From the NCBI RefSeq assembly GCF_900230215.1, contig NZ_LT907982.1, positions 4,635,568 to 4,699,567 on the forward strand: a stretch of DNA of 64,000 nucleotides, given 5' to 3'. Shown piece after piece: positions 20,264-28,584 of this stretch. The stretch's first letter is position 1. Every line of letters begins with the position of its first letter. This stretch comes from Jatrophihabitans sp. GAS493. Lineage in GTDB: Bacteria; Actinomycetota; Actinomycetes; Mycobacteriales; Jatrophihabitantaceae. Below the pieces are notes generated by a model, which made no database searches, was not told the origin of the DNA, and saw nothing but the letters and a program-made list of their open reading frames with translations. Position numbers and translations under genes: made by a program.

Positions 20264-21271
20264 ATGCACCCAACAGGTGACGTGTTCGTCAGAAGTGCGG
20301 TCGTGAGTCTGCCAGCCGGCACTACTCATGTCAGCGTGGCGATTGAAGCAGGCACAGTATCGGTGCAAGAAGCCGAGAATTGCAGCTCCCCACTACTGCC
20401 AACCACGATTGCTACAACCGATGCGGTTGAATTGGCCGTGGAAGCTGGGAAGAAGGCCCTGGTGCACGCGGGTATTTCGGCTGCAGCTGTGGGAATGATC
20501 CTGGTTGCAGGGATGACTGAGTCTCCGTCCGAGTGGAAGCGGCCCGCGCGGGTCGCCCGGTTGCTTGGTGCAGATAGCTCAGTTGTGCTCGGCGTTCGTC
20601 AGATGTCCAACGGTGGAGCGATGGCGGTCCAGCTGGCGATTGCCCAGTTGCGCGTAGACCCGGCCCTGGGGACCGCAATGGTGATAACTGCCGATGCGCT
20701 GGGTGCCGACGCGCCGCAGCGCTGGCAACTTGGTGAGATCGGTGTTGCGCTGGGCGATAGCGGTACTGCTTTGATCTTGTCAAGCCATGGCGGGCCGCTG
20801 CGAGTTCTTTCGGCCGCGTCACGTGGGTATGTCGGCCACGAGGTTGGGTTGCCTGATGGGAATCCCATCGGCGCGAGCCCGGTCCGCAGTCCCGAGGCCG
20901 TCGCTGCAGGTCAAGCGCACCTCTTCCAGTTTCGCACGTGCGTAAGCTCGGCCGTGCGAGATGCTGCGCAGCAAGCAGGGATTTCCGTTGACGATCCTCG
21001 GATTGATCTGGTCGTGTTGCCGCGCGTCGAACGGCGACTCGCAGAGGTGTTGATGAGCGGCGTCCGGTTTCGTCAAGACGTGCAACCAAGGCGCGTGCAT
21101 TTGGCATCAGAGGCCGGCCATTTGTTCTCGGGCGATTTGCTAGGCAATCTCGAATACTTGTTGCGAGAAGGGACATTGAGCCCAGGACGGATCGCGATGG
21201 TTTTGAGTGTGGGTAGTGGATTCGCGGTTACCTGTGTGATGGTAGAGCGCTCGGCGCATTCGTCGCTTTAG
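20264..21271 (+). CDS. KASIII (FabH)-like protein lacking the catalytic Cys
   Basis: A 335-residue thiolase-fold protein of the 3-oxoacyl-ACP synthase III group. The fold is seen in VGMILVAGMTESP, in VRQMSNGGAMAVQLA at the nucleophile elbow, in ALGDSGTALILS and in GHLFSGDLLGNLEYLL near the end. In active FabH the elbow residue is Cys. Here it is Ser, and the usual His (HQAN motif) and Asn (NTSAAS motif) are not present either. Known Ser variants such as the starter-unit enzyme DpsC, and KASIII-type acyltransferases such as CerJ, show that such proteins can still select or transfer acyl groups, but this one may also be a non-catalytic partner. An AGAGG-like ribosome site precedes the ATG. Its position before the FAAL-ACP-P450 genes suggests a role with the same acyl chain. 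Confidence 0.85.
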   Translation: MHPTGDVFVRSAVVSLPAGTTHVSVAIEAGTVSVQEAENCSSPLLPTTIATTDAVELAVEAGKKALVHAGISAAAVGMILVAGMTESPSEWKRPARVARLLGADSSVVLGVRQMSNGGAMAVQLAIAQLRVDPALGTAMVITADALGADAPQRWQLGEIGVALGDSGTALILSSHGGPLRVLSAASRGYVGHEVGLPDGNPIGASPVRSPEAVAAGQAHLFQFRTCVSSAVRDAAQQAGISVDDPRIDLVVLPRVERRLAEVLMSGVRFRQDVQPRRVHLASEAGHLFSGDLLGNLEYLLREGTLSPGRIAMVLSVGSGFAVTCVMVERSAHSSL

Positions 21272-22054
21272 TCCGGATCCTTCGTAGCGATCTGCGAGAT
21301 GCGGAGTCATCGTCGGGATTGTTGAGTCGGGTGTGAGCCTGATTCAGGATGCGGTGTTCTGGCCGATACGACTCGGGTGGCGCCGGCTCCACGGTCCGGT
21401 TTGATCGCCAGACAGACCACTTCTGACGGCAGCCTCGACCAGCAGCACGCCACCGGCATGAGACTCGACACCCGTCCCGGCCGCGTCGGTATGGACTCGC
21501 GGATCCAACCCGATGCTCTTCACCACGAAGGTGCTCCTCGTTCAACGACGATCTGGTCTCAACAACCTCGATCACCGCTGGACAGGAGCACTCTTCAATT
21601 CACCGGCACGCCGACACCATGAAAGTCCCAGGCTAGAGGCGATTGCACCTTGCGGGGACGGTCCTCGTCACCCCGGCACACGCTCGATGCGCTCGTCTGA
21701 TGCACGCGCTGCGCTCGTTGCGCTGAACCGGCGGCCGTCGGACCCCTTGCCGGACTTGGTAGAAAGTCATATATTCGCCTGGGAAACATAGTCCTGACAC
21801 AACGGTTGCGACACACGCGGTTGGGGGTGTGGTGGCGGAAGCGGTCGAGCGAGGCTACGTGCTGCTCCAGTCGGTATGCGGCTTGGACGGGTACCACGTA
21901 ACCCGATTTCGCGTGAATGTGAGTTCCTTCCGCGGTAGATATGGCCATCGGCCACGCACATACGTTCTTGCGCGGACACTGGTCGAACGCCCACGATCCT
22001 GAACTCGGACCAGTCAGAAGCGTCGCGCAGAGCGACATCCAGAAAGTAGATGCG
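21272..22054. other. Intergenic region holding an IS1380 relic
   Basis: About 780 bp without an intact gene between the KASIII-like and FAAL genes. Apart from the transposase fragment at 21344-21526 I see no supported feature. The alternative upstream FAAL start at 21941 falls inside it. Confidence 0.5.
21344..21526 (-). pseudogene. IS1380-family transposase, N-terminal fragment
   Basis: About 35 residues (LDPRVHTDAAGTGVESHAGG followed by VLLVEAA and GL) match the highly conserved N-terminus of IS1380-type transposases. After that the frame loses similarity and stops, so only about a tenth of the usual length survives. It is a relic of an insertion between the KASIII-like and FAAL genes. I could not identify element ends. 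Confidence 0.7.
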
Positions 22055-23761
22055 ATGGAGCCCGAGCATGACTTCGCCACAGTTCCGGACCTCGTAGCAT
22101 CGCTACATTGCAGTTCCGGTCGGGTTGTGTTCTGCGAGACCGGTGGAGAGTTGGCCCACGTGGACATTCCGGCCGCCGCCGAGCGGGGGGCAGCGAGGCT
22201 ACGCAGCGTCGGCGTGGGCAAGGGCGATGTGGTTGGACTACTGGTACCCACAAGTGCCGAATTCATCTGTGCTTTCTTCGCAGTGCTTCTTACGGGTGCC
22301 GCGGTAGCGGCCCTCCCGATCCCGCCGGTTGTAATGGATCCCGTCGACGTCGCCGCACGGGTGGTGCCGTCGGTGAGGAAAGCAAGGATGCGGTTCCTGC
22401 TCGTTCATGGAGTGGGCGAGCCGGTCGGCCAGGCGGTGAGCGCCCGACTGAATGGGCATGGGGAATCGGTAGAGGGGCTGCTATGCAGTGACTTGCTAGC
22501 TCCGTTGGGTGCGCCAGTCCCCAATGCTGCGGGGATGATTCTGGCCGATGTCCCTCAGCCCGAGGACATCGCGCTCATCCAGTTCAGCTCCGGAAGCACC
22601 AGCGATCCGAAGGGGGTCATGCTCAGTCATCGGGCGGTTCTTGCCGCGCTGAGTTCTACCAATGCGCGTGTGCAGACCGTACCGTCGGACGTCGTGGTCG
22701 GCTGGGTCCCCTTGTTCCACGACCTAGGGCTGATAACGCTGCTGTCGTCGTTGGCGGCGGGCATCGAGGCCCGTCTCTTTAGCCCGATATCGCTGGTTCG
22801 CGCCCCGGAGGACATCCTTCGGGATATCGCTCGTTCGCGTGGCACTATCACGGGTGGTCCGAACTTCGCTTTCGATCGGATGCTCTCCGCCGCTGAACGT
22901 CTTGCCCCGGAGGAGGAGCTGGATCTGAGTTGTTGGCGCATCGCCCTCAATGGCGGAGAGACTGTACGCCCAGAGACCGTCCGACGATTCCGGCGAATTC
23001 TAGGTCCCCGCGGGGTCTCGTCTGCGACCATGTACCCGGGCTACGGGCTGGCTGAAGCCACGCTGGGGGTGACGTTGCCGCTGCCAGGCGTAGATCCTCG
23101 CGTGCTCACCATTGACCGGCGAAGCCTCGCCCCCGGGTCGCCAGTGGAGATCGTCGAGGACGCAACGCCGGGAATGACGGAACTGGTCGGACTCGGAGTG
23201 CCGGTCCCGGAGATCGAACTCTTCGTCCTGGGGCCGGATGGCACGGCTCTACCGGAGCGGCATCTCGGCGAGTTGTGCATCCGGGGAACGACTGTGACGA
23301 GCGGCTATCTGCACGACCCTGAGGCTACAGAGCGAGCGTTCACTGGCGGTCTCCTGCACACTGGGGACCTAGGATTCATCGATAATCGTGAACTGTTCAT
23401 CGCTGGCCGGGTTCAAGAGATGATCATCGTCCGCGGGCGAAACATCTTCCCCTACGATGTCGAAAACGTGGTCCGCGATGTCATCGGCGTGTATCACGGC
23501 CACTGCGTCGCGGTGGCGAGACCCGAAGCCGAGGAGATCAACGTGGTGGTCGAGTCCGCGTCCTATGACGATGCCGACTCGGCCGCGGGGCTGATTGACG
23601 CCGTTCGGGCCGCGGTCGCCGCCCGACTGGACGTTCACGCCATTGTTGTGGAGATCGTCGCACCGCTCGCGTTGCCGCGGACCACGAGCGGCAAATGGAA
23701 GCGCAACCAGGTGCGGGCACAGCTAGCGCCGCAGATTGCTCGATTGGAGACGCCCGCATGA
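22055..23761 (+). CDS. Fatty acyl-AMP ligase (FAAL)
   Basis: An adenylating enzyme of 568 residues that should activate a free fatty acid as acyl-AMP and load it on the carrier protein encoded next. The ATP-binding motif reads FSSGSTSDPKGVMLSH, followed by GWVPLFHDLGLITLL and GGPNFAFDRM, which are typical of FAALs rather than acyl-CoA ligases. Later motifs are MYPGYGLAEATLGV, HTGDLGFIDNRELFIAGR and the C-terminal catalytic Lys in TTSGKWKRNQ. I chose ATG 22055 because it starts just before the family's N-terminal domain. An in-frame start at 21941 would add 38 unlikely residues. The stop overlaps the start of the ACP gene by 4 bp (ATGA), so the two are translationally coupled. Confidence 0.93.
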   Translation: MEPEHDFATVPDLVASLHCSSGRVVFCETGGELAHVDIPAAAERGAARLRSVGVGKGDVVGLLVPTSAEFICAFFAVLLTGAAVAALPIPPVVMDPVDVAARVVPSVRKARMRFLLVHGVGEPVGQAVSARLNGHGESVEGLLCSDLLAPLGAPVPNAAGMILADVPQPEDIALIQFSSGSTSDPKGVMLSHRAVLAALSSTNARVQTVPSDVVVGWVPLFHDLGLITLLSSLAAGIEARLFSPISLVRAPEDILRDIARSRGTITGGPNFAFDRMLSAAERLAPEEELDLSCWRIALNGGETVRPETVRRFRRILGPRGVSSATMYPGYGLAEATLGVTLPLPGVDPRVLTIDRRSLAPGSPVEIVEDATPGMTELVGLGVPVPEIELFVLGPDGTALPERHLGELCIRGTTVTSGYLHDPEATERAFTGGLLHTGDLGFIDNRELFIAGRVQEMIIVRGRNIFPYDVENVVRDVIGVYHGHCVAVARPEAEEINVVVESASYDDADSAAGLIDAVRAAVAARLDVHAIVVEIVAPLALPRTTSGKWKRNQVRAQLAPQIARLETPA

Positions 23762-24024
23762 GAACTCCCACATTGACCGATATCAGGGACTCCGTGCGAG
23801 CTAGCCTGGCCGAGGTTGTGAGGATAGCGCCGGAGAGCGTCCAGATGGATCGTCGCCTCAACGAGTTCCCAGACGTCGACTCGTTGGCATTGATCGAGTT
23901 GATCACCGACTGCGAGCAACAATGGGGGATTCTCCTCGACGAGGACGAGCTGTTTGATATCCGAACCGGTGACGATCTTGCTCAACTCATCCTGCGCTCC
24001 CTCGCTTCGTTACCCACGGCATGA
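23758..24024 (+). CDS. Acyl carrier protein
   Basis: An 88-residue stand-alone carrier protein. The phosphopantetheine site is the Ser in FPDVDSLALIEL, a DSL motif at the start of helix 2, and the remaining helices fit the ACP pattern (an acidic stretch in LLDEDELFDIRTGDDLAQLI). It overlaps FAAL upstream by 4 bp and the P450 downstream by 4 bp. Inference: FAAL charges this ACP with a fatty acid and the downstream P450 oxidises the tethered chain, as known for carrier-bound substrates of CYP107H1 (BioI). Confidence 0.94.
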   Translation: MRTPTLTDIRDSVRASLAEVVRIAPESVQMDRRLNEFPDVDSLALIELITDCEQQWGILLDEDELFDIRTGDDLAQLILRSLASLPTA

Positions 24025-25250
24025 CCAGTCCTTGTCTGGCCAGCCTTGACCTACCTCCGGCGACTCGTCCGGCGGCTGACGCCGCTTTCGCGTCGCTTCG
24101 CGAGCTTGCGCCTGTGCTGCCGGTGCAGCTGCCGGAGGGACTAACGGCGTGGGTGATCACGCGCTACGGCCTGGGACGCGCCGCGCTGACCGATCCCCGA
24201 TTCATTAAAGATTTACGGAAGGTCCCGAAGACCGAGCATTCGCCGCGCGGGCGGCGCTACGCAGAGGACGTGTTCGCGGTCGAAGGTCGCCACATGCTAA
24301 ACAGTGATCCGCCGGATCACGCTCGTCTGCGCCGCGTCGTTGCGAAGCATTTCTCAGCGAACGCCGTGGAGCAACAACGACGCGAGATCCAATCCATTGC
24401 CACCAATCTGGCTGCCACCTTGTCTAGTGAGCTGGTCACCTCGGCCCAGGTGGATCTGATGTCGACCTTCGCTCGTCCTCTGCCCGAACAGGTGCTGGGT
24501 CTTATCCTTGGCTTGCCCGCGCATAATCTGCCGATGGCGACGTCACTCACGCGCGCTCTCGGGCACCGCGAGAACCCTTCTACGCCGGCCATGAGAACAA
24601 CATTCAATCAACTGGTCGACATGATCCATGACCTCATTCGCGACCCAGACTCCCTGGCCCCCACGTCGCTTCTGGCGAGTCTATGCAACGCAGTAGCGGA
24701 CGGCGGATTGAGCCGTCGAGAGTCGGTCTCAACCTGTCTGATGCTACTGGGGGCGGGGATCTCGTCGACCGCGATCGCGATCGGGCATGGCGCCGCGATG
24801 CTGACTACCCACAACGCGCTGCTGCGACAACTCGTCAATGGCGGTCGTGCGAGTGAGGTTGTCGAAGAACTGTTGCGCCACCATCCGCCGTTTTCGTTTT
24901 CGCCGTGGCGCTACGCTCGCGAGGATGTGACGATCGAAGGTGTGACGATTCCGGCCGGCGCCGTCGTCTTTGTTCTGATCGCTGCTGTCAACCGCGACCC
25001 GCTGCTATACGAACGTCCCGAAGAATTGCTGATCTCTCGCAACCGTGTCGCGCATTCGTTGACCTTTGGGTATGGCAGCCACTTCTGCGTCGGCGCGCAC
25101 CTCGCTCGAGCCGAGTTGGAGATTGGACTGCGGGCAATCTTCGAGGCGATCCCCACCCTGCGTCTCGCGTCCAGCTATGACAGCGTGCAGTGGCACGGAC
25201 TTCTCTTCGACCGAGCACCGGTTTCGTTGCCCGTAGCAATTGGCGAATAG
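24021..25250 (+). CDS. Cytochrome P450 (CYP107-like class), ACP-coupled
   Basis: A 409-residue soluble bacterial P450. Family marks are DPPDHARLRRVVAKHFS in the C-helix region, the ExxR motif in VVEELLRHHPP, the PAGAVVFVLIAAVNRDP segment and the haem loop FGYGSHFCVGAHLARAE. The I-helix reads LLGAGISSTAIAIG, so both the acidic residue and the following Thr of the usual AGxE/DTT motif are replaced by Ser-Ser-Thr. Together with the altered I-helix of the CYP102-like P450 nearby, this hints at non-standard oxygen chemistry or substrate-assisted proton delivery. The ATG overlaps the ACP stop by 4 bp, which argues that it acts on the carrier-bound acyl chain. No ferredoxin gene is in the cluster. 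Confidence 0.92.
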   Translation: MTSPCLASLDLPPATRPAADAAFASLRELAPVLPVQLPEGLTAWVITRYGLGRAALTDPRFIKDLRKVPKTEHSPRGRRYAEDVFAVEGRHMLNSDPPDHARLRRVVAKHFSANAVEQQRREIQSIATNLAATLSSELVTSAQVDLMSTFARPLPEQVLGLILGLPAHNLPMATSLTRALGHRENPSTPAMRTTFNQLVDMIHDLIRDPDSLAPTSLLASLCNAVADGGLSRRESVSTCLMLLGAGISSTAIAIGHGAAMLTTHNALLRQLVNGGRASEVVEELLRHHPPFSFSPWRYAREDVTIEGVTIPAGAVVFVLIAAVNRDPLLYERPEELLISRNRVAHSLTFGYGSHFCVGAHLARAELEIGLRAIFEAIPTLRLASSYDSVQWHGLLFDRAPVSLPVAIGE

Positions 25251-26318
25251 GTGCGTGGACGAGGCCCGGTCCAGACCGACTCGGCGGCAGGAGCTCTCAG
25301 GATTCTTGCTGGGCAGCGCTCGACCGATGAATGTATGGCCGAGTTGCTCAACTGGTTTGGATATGTGTGGGGCGCACTGAAAGTCGCTTGGATGCCTGTG
25401 CAACCAGGCTGGCCGGCCGCCGCCGCGTGGACCTTAAGTAGCGATTCGACAGTCGTTTGGCGTGACGAGATTCCTGTATATGACGGGACGAACGAGGTTG
25501 GACGACTCGTTGTTGCCAGTCACGAGGTCATTGGCGAGACTCGGGAACTCGTTGCTGCTGTCCGTCTGTTGGTCGCCCGATCGAGAGAGCAGGCGGCATC
25601 CCGACGGATGCGTGCTGCCGAGGTACAGTCCCGCCTCGACCTGCGCACGACTCGGCATCAGCTATTGGTCGCCCGGGATATCGAACGTCAGAACCTCGTT
25701 GCCTCCGTGCTTCGGCTCGCCGGTGCGCCACTGCGGGACGCGCGTCAGGTTGTTGATCGCCTAGACACCTCGCTCGTCTCATCTAGTCCAGACGTGGGTG
25801 ACGTCCTAGGACGGCTCAGCGAGACACAGCAGGCGCTGGCTCATGCAAGTGAGACCTTCCGTGCCGTTACCAGAGCCATTCATCCAGTGCTGCTGGGTCA
25901 GCACGGGCCGCAGACAACGCTGAGGGAGATTGCGAGCTCACTACCAGCCACTGTCGAATTCAGCGGGAGCCTCGGCACCCGCGCCGCACCGGAGATCGAA
26001 TCAGTGCTGTATTACGCCGCGGTGACGGTGATGACGACGCTCGGTGCCCTTGGAACGAATGTGTTGGCTCGATTCTCGCGGGACGGGGATCAGCTCACCG
26101 TTGCGTTCACGGTGACAATCGTTCCGTCGGCACGGAATCGTGTCGCCGCCGATCTGGTCACAAACTCGTTGGGTGAAGAGAATCAGCGAATTCGTGCGCT
26201 TGGTGGAGCACTGACCGTCGACTGCGTCGAAGACAACGTGATTGCTCGACTCTGGCTGAATGACGCACTCAGGTACCAACCACCAGCTCTGCTCACGGGA
26301 CGAGGTCATCCCGAGTAG
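25251..26318 (+). CDS. Degenerate (pseudo) histidine kinase
   Basis: A 355-residue protein starting at a GTG directly after the P450 stop. The first 100 residues look GAF-like (VYDGTNEVGRLVVASHEV). A helical stretch then resembles the HisKA_3 dimerisation segment, but where active kinases have RDLHDG this one reads ARDIERQNLV, so the phospho-acceptor His is gone. The ATPase-like part keeps the shape (IESVLYYAAVTVMTTLGALG, then RIRALGGALTV) but lacks the N-box Asn and clear Gly-rich loops. It is therefore probably a non-catalytic sensor or scaffold. It is the last gene of the FAAL-ACP-P450 operon and is followed within 20 bp by the IS21 element, so downstream operon genes may have been cut off. 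A link with the response regulator at 17824 is possible but unproven. Confidence 0.75.
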   Translation: MRGRGPVQTDSAAGALRILAGQRSTDECMAELLNWFGYVWGALKVAWMPVQPGWPAAAAWTLSSDSTVVWRDEIPVYDGTNEVGRLVVASHEVIGETRELVAAVRLLVARSREQAASRRMRAAEVQSRLDLRTTRHQLLVARDIERQNLVASVLRLAGAPLRDARQVVDRLDTSLVSSSPDVGDVLGRLSETQQALAHASETFRAVTRAIHPVLLGQHGPQTTLREIASSLPATVEFSGSLGTRAAPEIESVLYYAAVTVMTTLGALGTNVLARFSRDGDQLTVAFTVTIVPSARNRVAADLVTNSLGEENQRIRALGGALTVDCVEDNVIARLWLNDALRYQPPALLTGRGHPE

Positions 26319-26410
26319 TCGGTCTGGTTTCTGTCGCTGCCGGGTGAAAACTAGGCCAGTGTTGCCGACTGAAATGAGGGCCATCCCTGACAGTGAGGGG
26401 TGTGCTTGCC

Positions 26411-27526
26411 GTGGAGGATTGGGCGGAGATCCGCCGGTTGAATAGGGCTGAGGGTTTGGCGGGTCGTGCGATAGCGCGCCGGCTGCGATCCGGGTGTTGT
26501 TGGCGGAGTTCCCGTTGATGCCGGCGTCGGTGATCGGTGAACGGGTCGGTTGGACCCGTTCCGCGAGTGTGCTGCGGGATCGGGTGTCGCAGTTGCGGCC
26601 GCTGTTCGCGCCACCGGATCCGGCGTCGCGGACGGGATATGACGCGGGCGAGTTGGTGCAGTGCGATCTGTGGTTTCCGCCGGTCGATGTGCCGTTAGGG
26701 CACGGCCAGTTGGGGCGTCCACCGGTGTTGGTGATGGTCTGCGGGTATTCGAGGGTGATGACCGCGGTGATGTTGCCGTCGCGGCAGGCGCCGGATTTGA
26801 TTGCCGGGCACTGGCTGCTGCTGCAACGTCTGGGGGCAGTGCCACGGGCGTTGGTGTGGGACAACGAGTCCGCGGTCGGGTCGTGGCGGGCCGGGCGACC
26901 GAAGCTGACCGATCAGTTCGAGGCGTTCCGCGGGATGCTCGGCATCAAAGTGATTCAGTGCAAACCGCGTGACCCGGAATCCAAAGGTCTCGGCGAGCGG
27001 GCAAACGAGTATTTGGAGACGTCGTTCCTGCCCGGGCCGCGGGTTCAACTCCGCCGACAATTTCAACACTGAACTCGAGGACTGGCTGGTCCGGGCCAAT
27101 CAACGTCAGCACCGGGCGTTGGGATGCCGCCCGGTCGATCGGTGGGACACCGATAAGGCCGCGATGCTGGCATTGCCACCGGTCGCGCCGGTGACAGGGT
27201 GGCGCAATAGTCAACGACTACCGAGGGATTGCTACGTTCGGGTCGATGCCAACGACTACTCCGTCCACCCGTCGGTGATCGGGCGTCGCGTCGATGTCAG
27301 CGCCGATCTGGACACAGTCACTGTCTACCACGCCGGGCGGGTGGTCGCCTCGCGTGAGCGGTGCTGGGCGAAGCATCAGACCCTCACCGATCCCGAGCAC
27401 CGGATCGCGGCCGAGACGCTGCGCCAGCTGCCCAGGACAGCAGCGGTGGCAGTTGCCGACGAGGTCGAGCAGCGATCACTGACCGACTACGACCAGATCT
27501 TCGGCCTCACCGAAGACGTGGCCTGA
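26411..27526 (+). pseudogene. istA: istA, IS21-family transposase (broken)
   Basis: The N-terminus begins GTG at 26411 (VEDWAEIRRLNRAEG, then AGRAIARRL). It is then joined out of frame near 26480 to IRVLLAEFPLMPASVIGERV, so about 100 bp that should encode the rest of the helix-turn-helix are missing. The DDE core follows (first Asp in ELVQCDLWFP, then LVWDNESAVG, and Glu in SKGLGERANEYLE). A second frameshift near 27040 moves the frame back, after which the C-terminal part (DNFNTELEDWLVRANQRQHR onward) runs to the stop at 27526. Two lesions make this a pseudogene unless they are assembly errors. The stop overlaps the istB start. Confidence 0.88.
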
Positions 27527-28326
27527 TGGCCACCCCCAAGACTGCTGCTGCGGCCCGCGATCTGAGCGGGGAGATCTCGTTTCTGACGCGGGCGTTGAAG
27601 GCACCCACAATGCGTGATGCGGTGGCCCGTCTCGCCGAACGAGCCCGGGCGGAGTCGTGGTCGCATGAGGAGTTCCTCGTCGCCTGCCTGCAACGCGAGG
27701 TGTCAGCCCGGGAGTCGCACGGCGGGGAAGGTCGGATCCGGGCCGCTCGGTTCCCGGCCCGCAAATCGTTGGAGGACTTCGACTTCGATCACGCCCGCGG
27801 CCTGAAACGTGACCTGATCTCCCACCTCGGGACGCTGGACTTCGTCACCGCCAAAGACAACGTCGTGTTCCTCGGTCCGCCCGGCACCGGAAAAACTCAC
27901 CTTGCCACCGGGCTCGCGATCCGGGCTTGCCAAGCGGGGCACCGGGTCCTGTTCGCGAGCGCCAGTGAGTGGGTTGACCGGCTCGCCGTCGCGCACCGCA
28001 ACGGCACACTGCAGACCGAGCTGATCCGGCTCGGGCGTTACCCGCTGCTGGTCATCGACGAAGTCGGCTACATCCCCTTCGAACCGGAAGCAGCGAACTT
28101 GTTCTTCCAACTCGTCTCCTCCCGCTACGAACGAGCATCGCTGATCGTCACCAGCAACAAACCCTTCGGACGGTGGGGCGAAGTGTTCGGCGACGATGTC
28201 GTCGCCGCCGCCATGATCGACCGCCTCGTTCACCACGCCGAAGTCGTCGCCCTCAAAGGCGACAGCTACCGACTCAGAGACCGAGACCTCGGCCGCTCCG
28301 CGGCCACAACACCAGACCAAGAATGA
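27526..28326 (+). CDS. istB: IstB, IS21-family transposition ATPase
   Basis: A 266-residue AAA+ ATPase that acts as the target-selection helper of IstA. The Walker A motif FLGPPGTGKTHLATGLA lies near residue 118, Walker B is LLVIDEVGYIPF, and a sensor region reads LIVTSNKPFGRWGEVFGD. The ATG overlaps the istA stop (TGATG), the coupling normal for IS21 elements, which decides the start over the longer upstream frame from 27361. The gene appears intact, but its partner transposase is broken, so it could only assist transposition in trans. Confidence 0.95.
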   Translation: MATPKTAAAARDLSGEISFLTRALKAPTMRDAVARLAERARAESWSHEEFLVACLQREVSARESHGGEGRIRAARFPARKSLEDFDFDHARGLKRDLISHLGTLDFVTAKDNVVFLGPPGTGKTHLATGLAIRACQAGHRVLFASASEWVDRLAVAHRNGTLQTELIRLGRYPLLVIDEVGYIPFEPEAANLFFQLVSSRYERASLIVTSNKPFGRWGEVFGDDVVAAAMIDRLVHHAEVVALKGDSYRLRDRDLGRSAATTPDQE

Positions 28327-28584
28327 CCAACAACAACGAAGGTGGCCCCGTTTTCAATCGGCATTGACAGTTTCTCCCCGGATTGGCTTGTGTGGCTCAA
28401 CCCGGATCAACCAACCGGGTCAGACCACTCGTGCTGACGCATCGAGCCATCCGTCACCCACTCACTGATGCTGTACGAAGCACCGGTCTGCACATCCTCG
28501 TCGTCACACCAACCGTTGTTTGAACCTGACGTTCGGGCTCGGCCGTGAGTCTGGGGAAGTCCCTACGACAGTTGGAGAAATGTG

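Larger units (their letters stand above)
26332..28369 (+). mobile_element. IS21-family insertion sequence with target duplication
   Basis: The left end starts TGTCgcTGCCGggTGAAAAC, continuing taGGCCA. The right end, read inward, is TGTCaaTGCCGatTGAAAAC followed by ggGGCCA (capitals match). A direct repeat GTTTC flanks it at 26327-26331 and 28370-28374, which is the size expected for the family. The element carries a broken istA and an intact istB, so it inserted as a unit and decayed afterwards. Confidence 0.9.

Noticed and set aside
21595-22266. Minus-strand frame of 223 codons upstream of and overlapping the FAAL gene
   Set aside because: It is antisense to the N-terminal part of FAAL, has no recognised motif, and its codon positions do not look coding.
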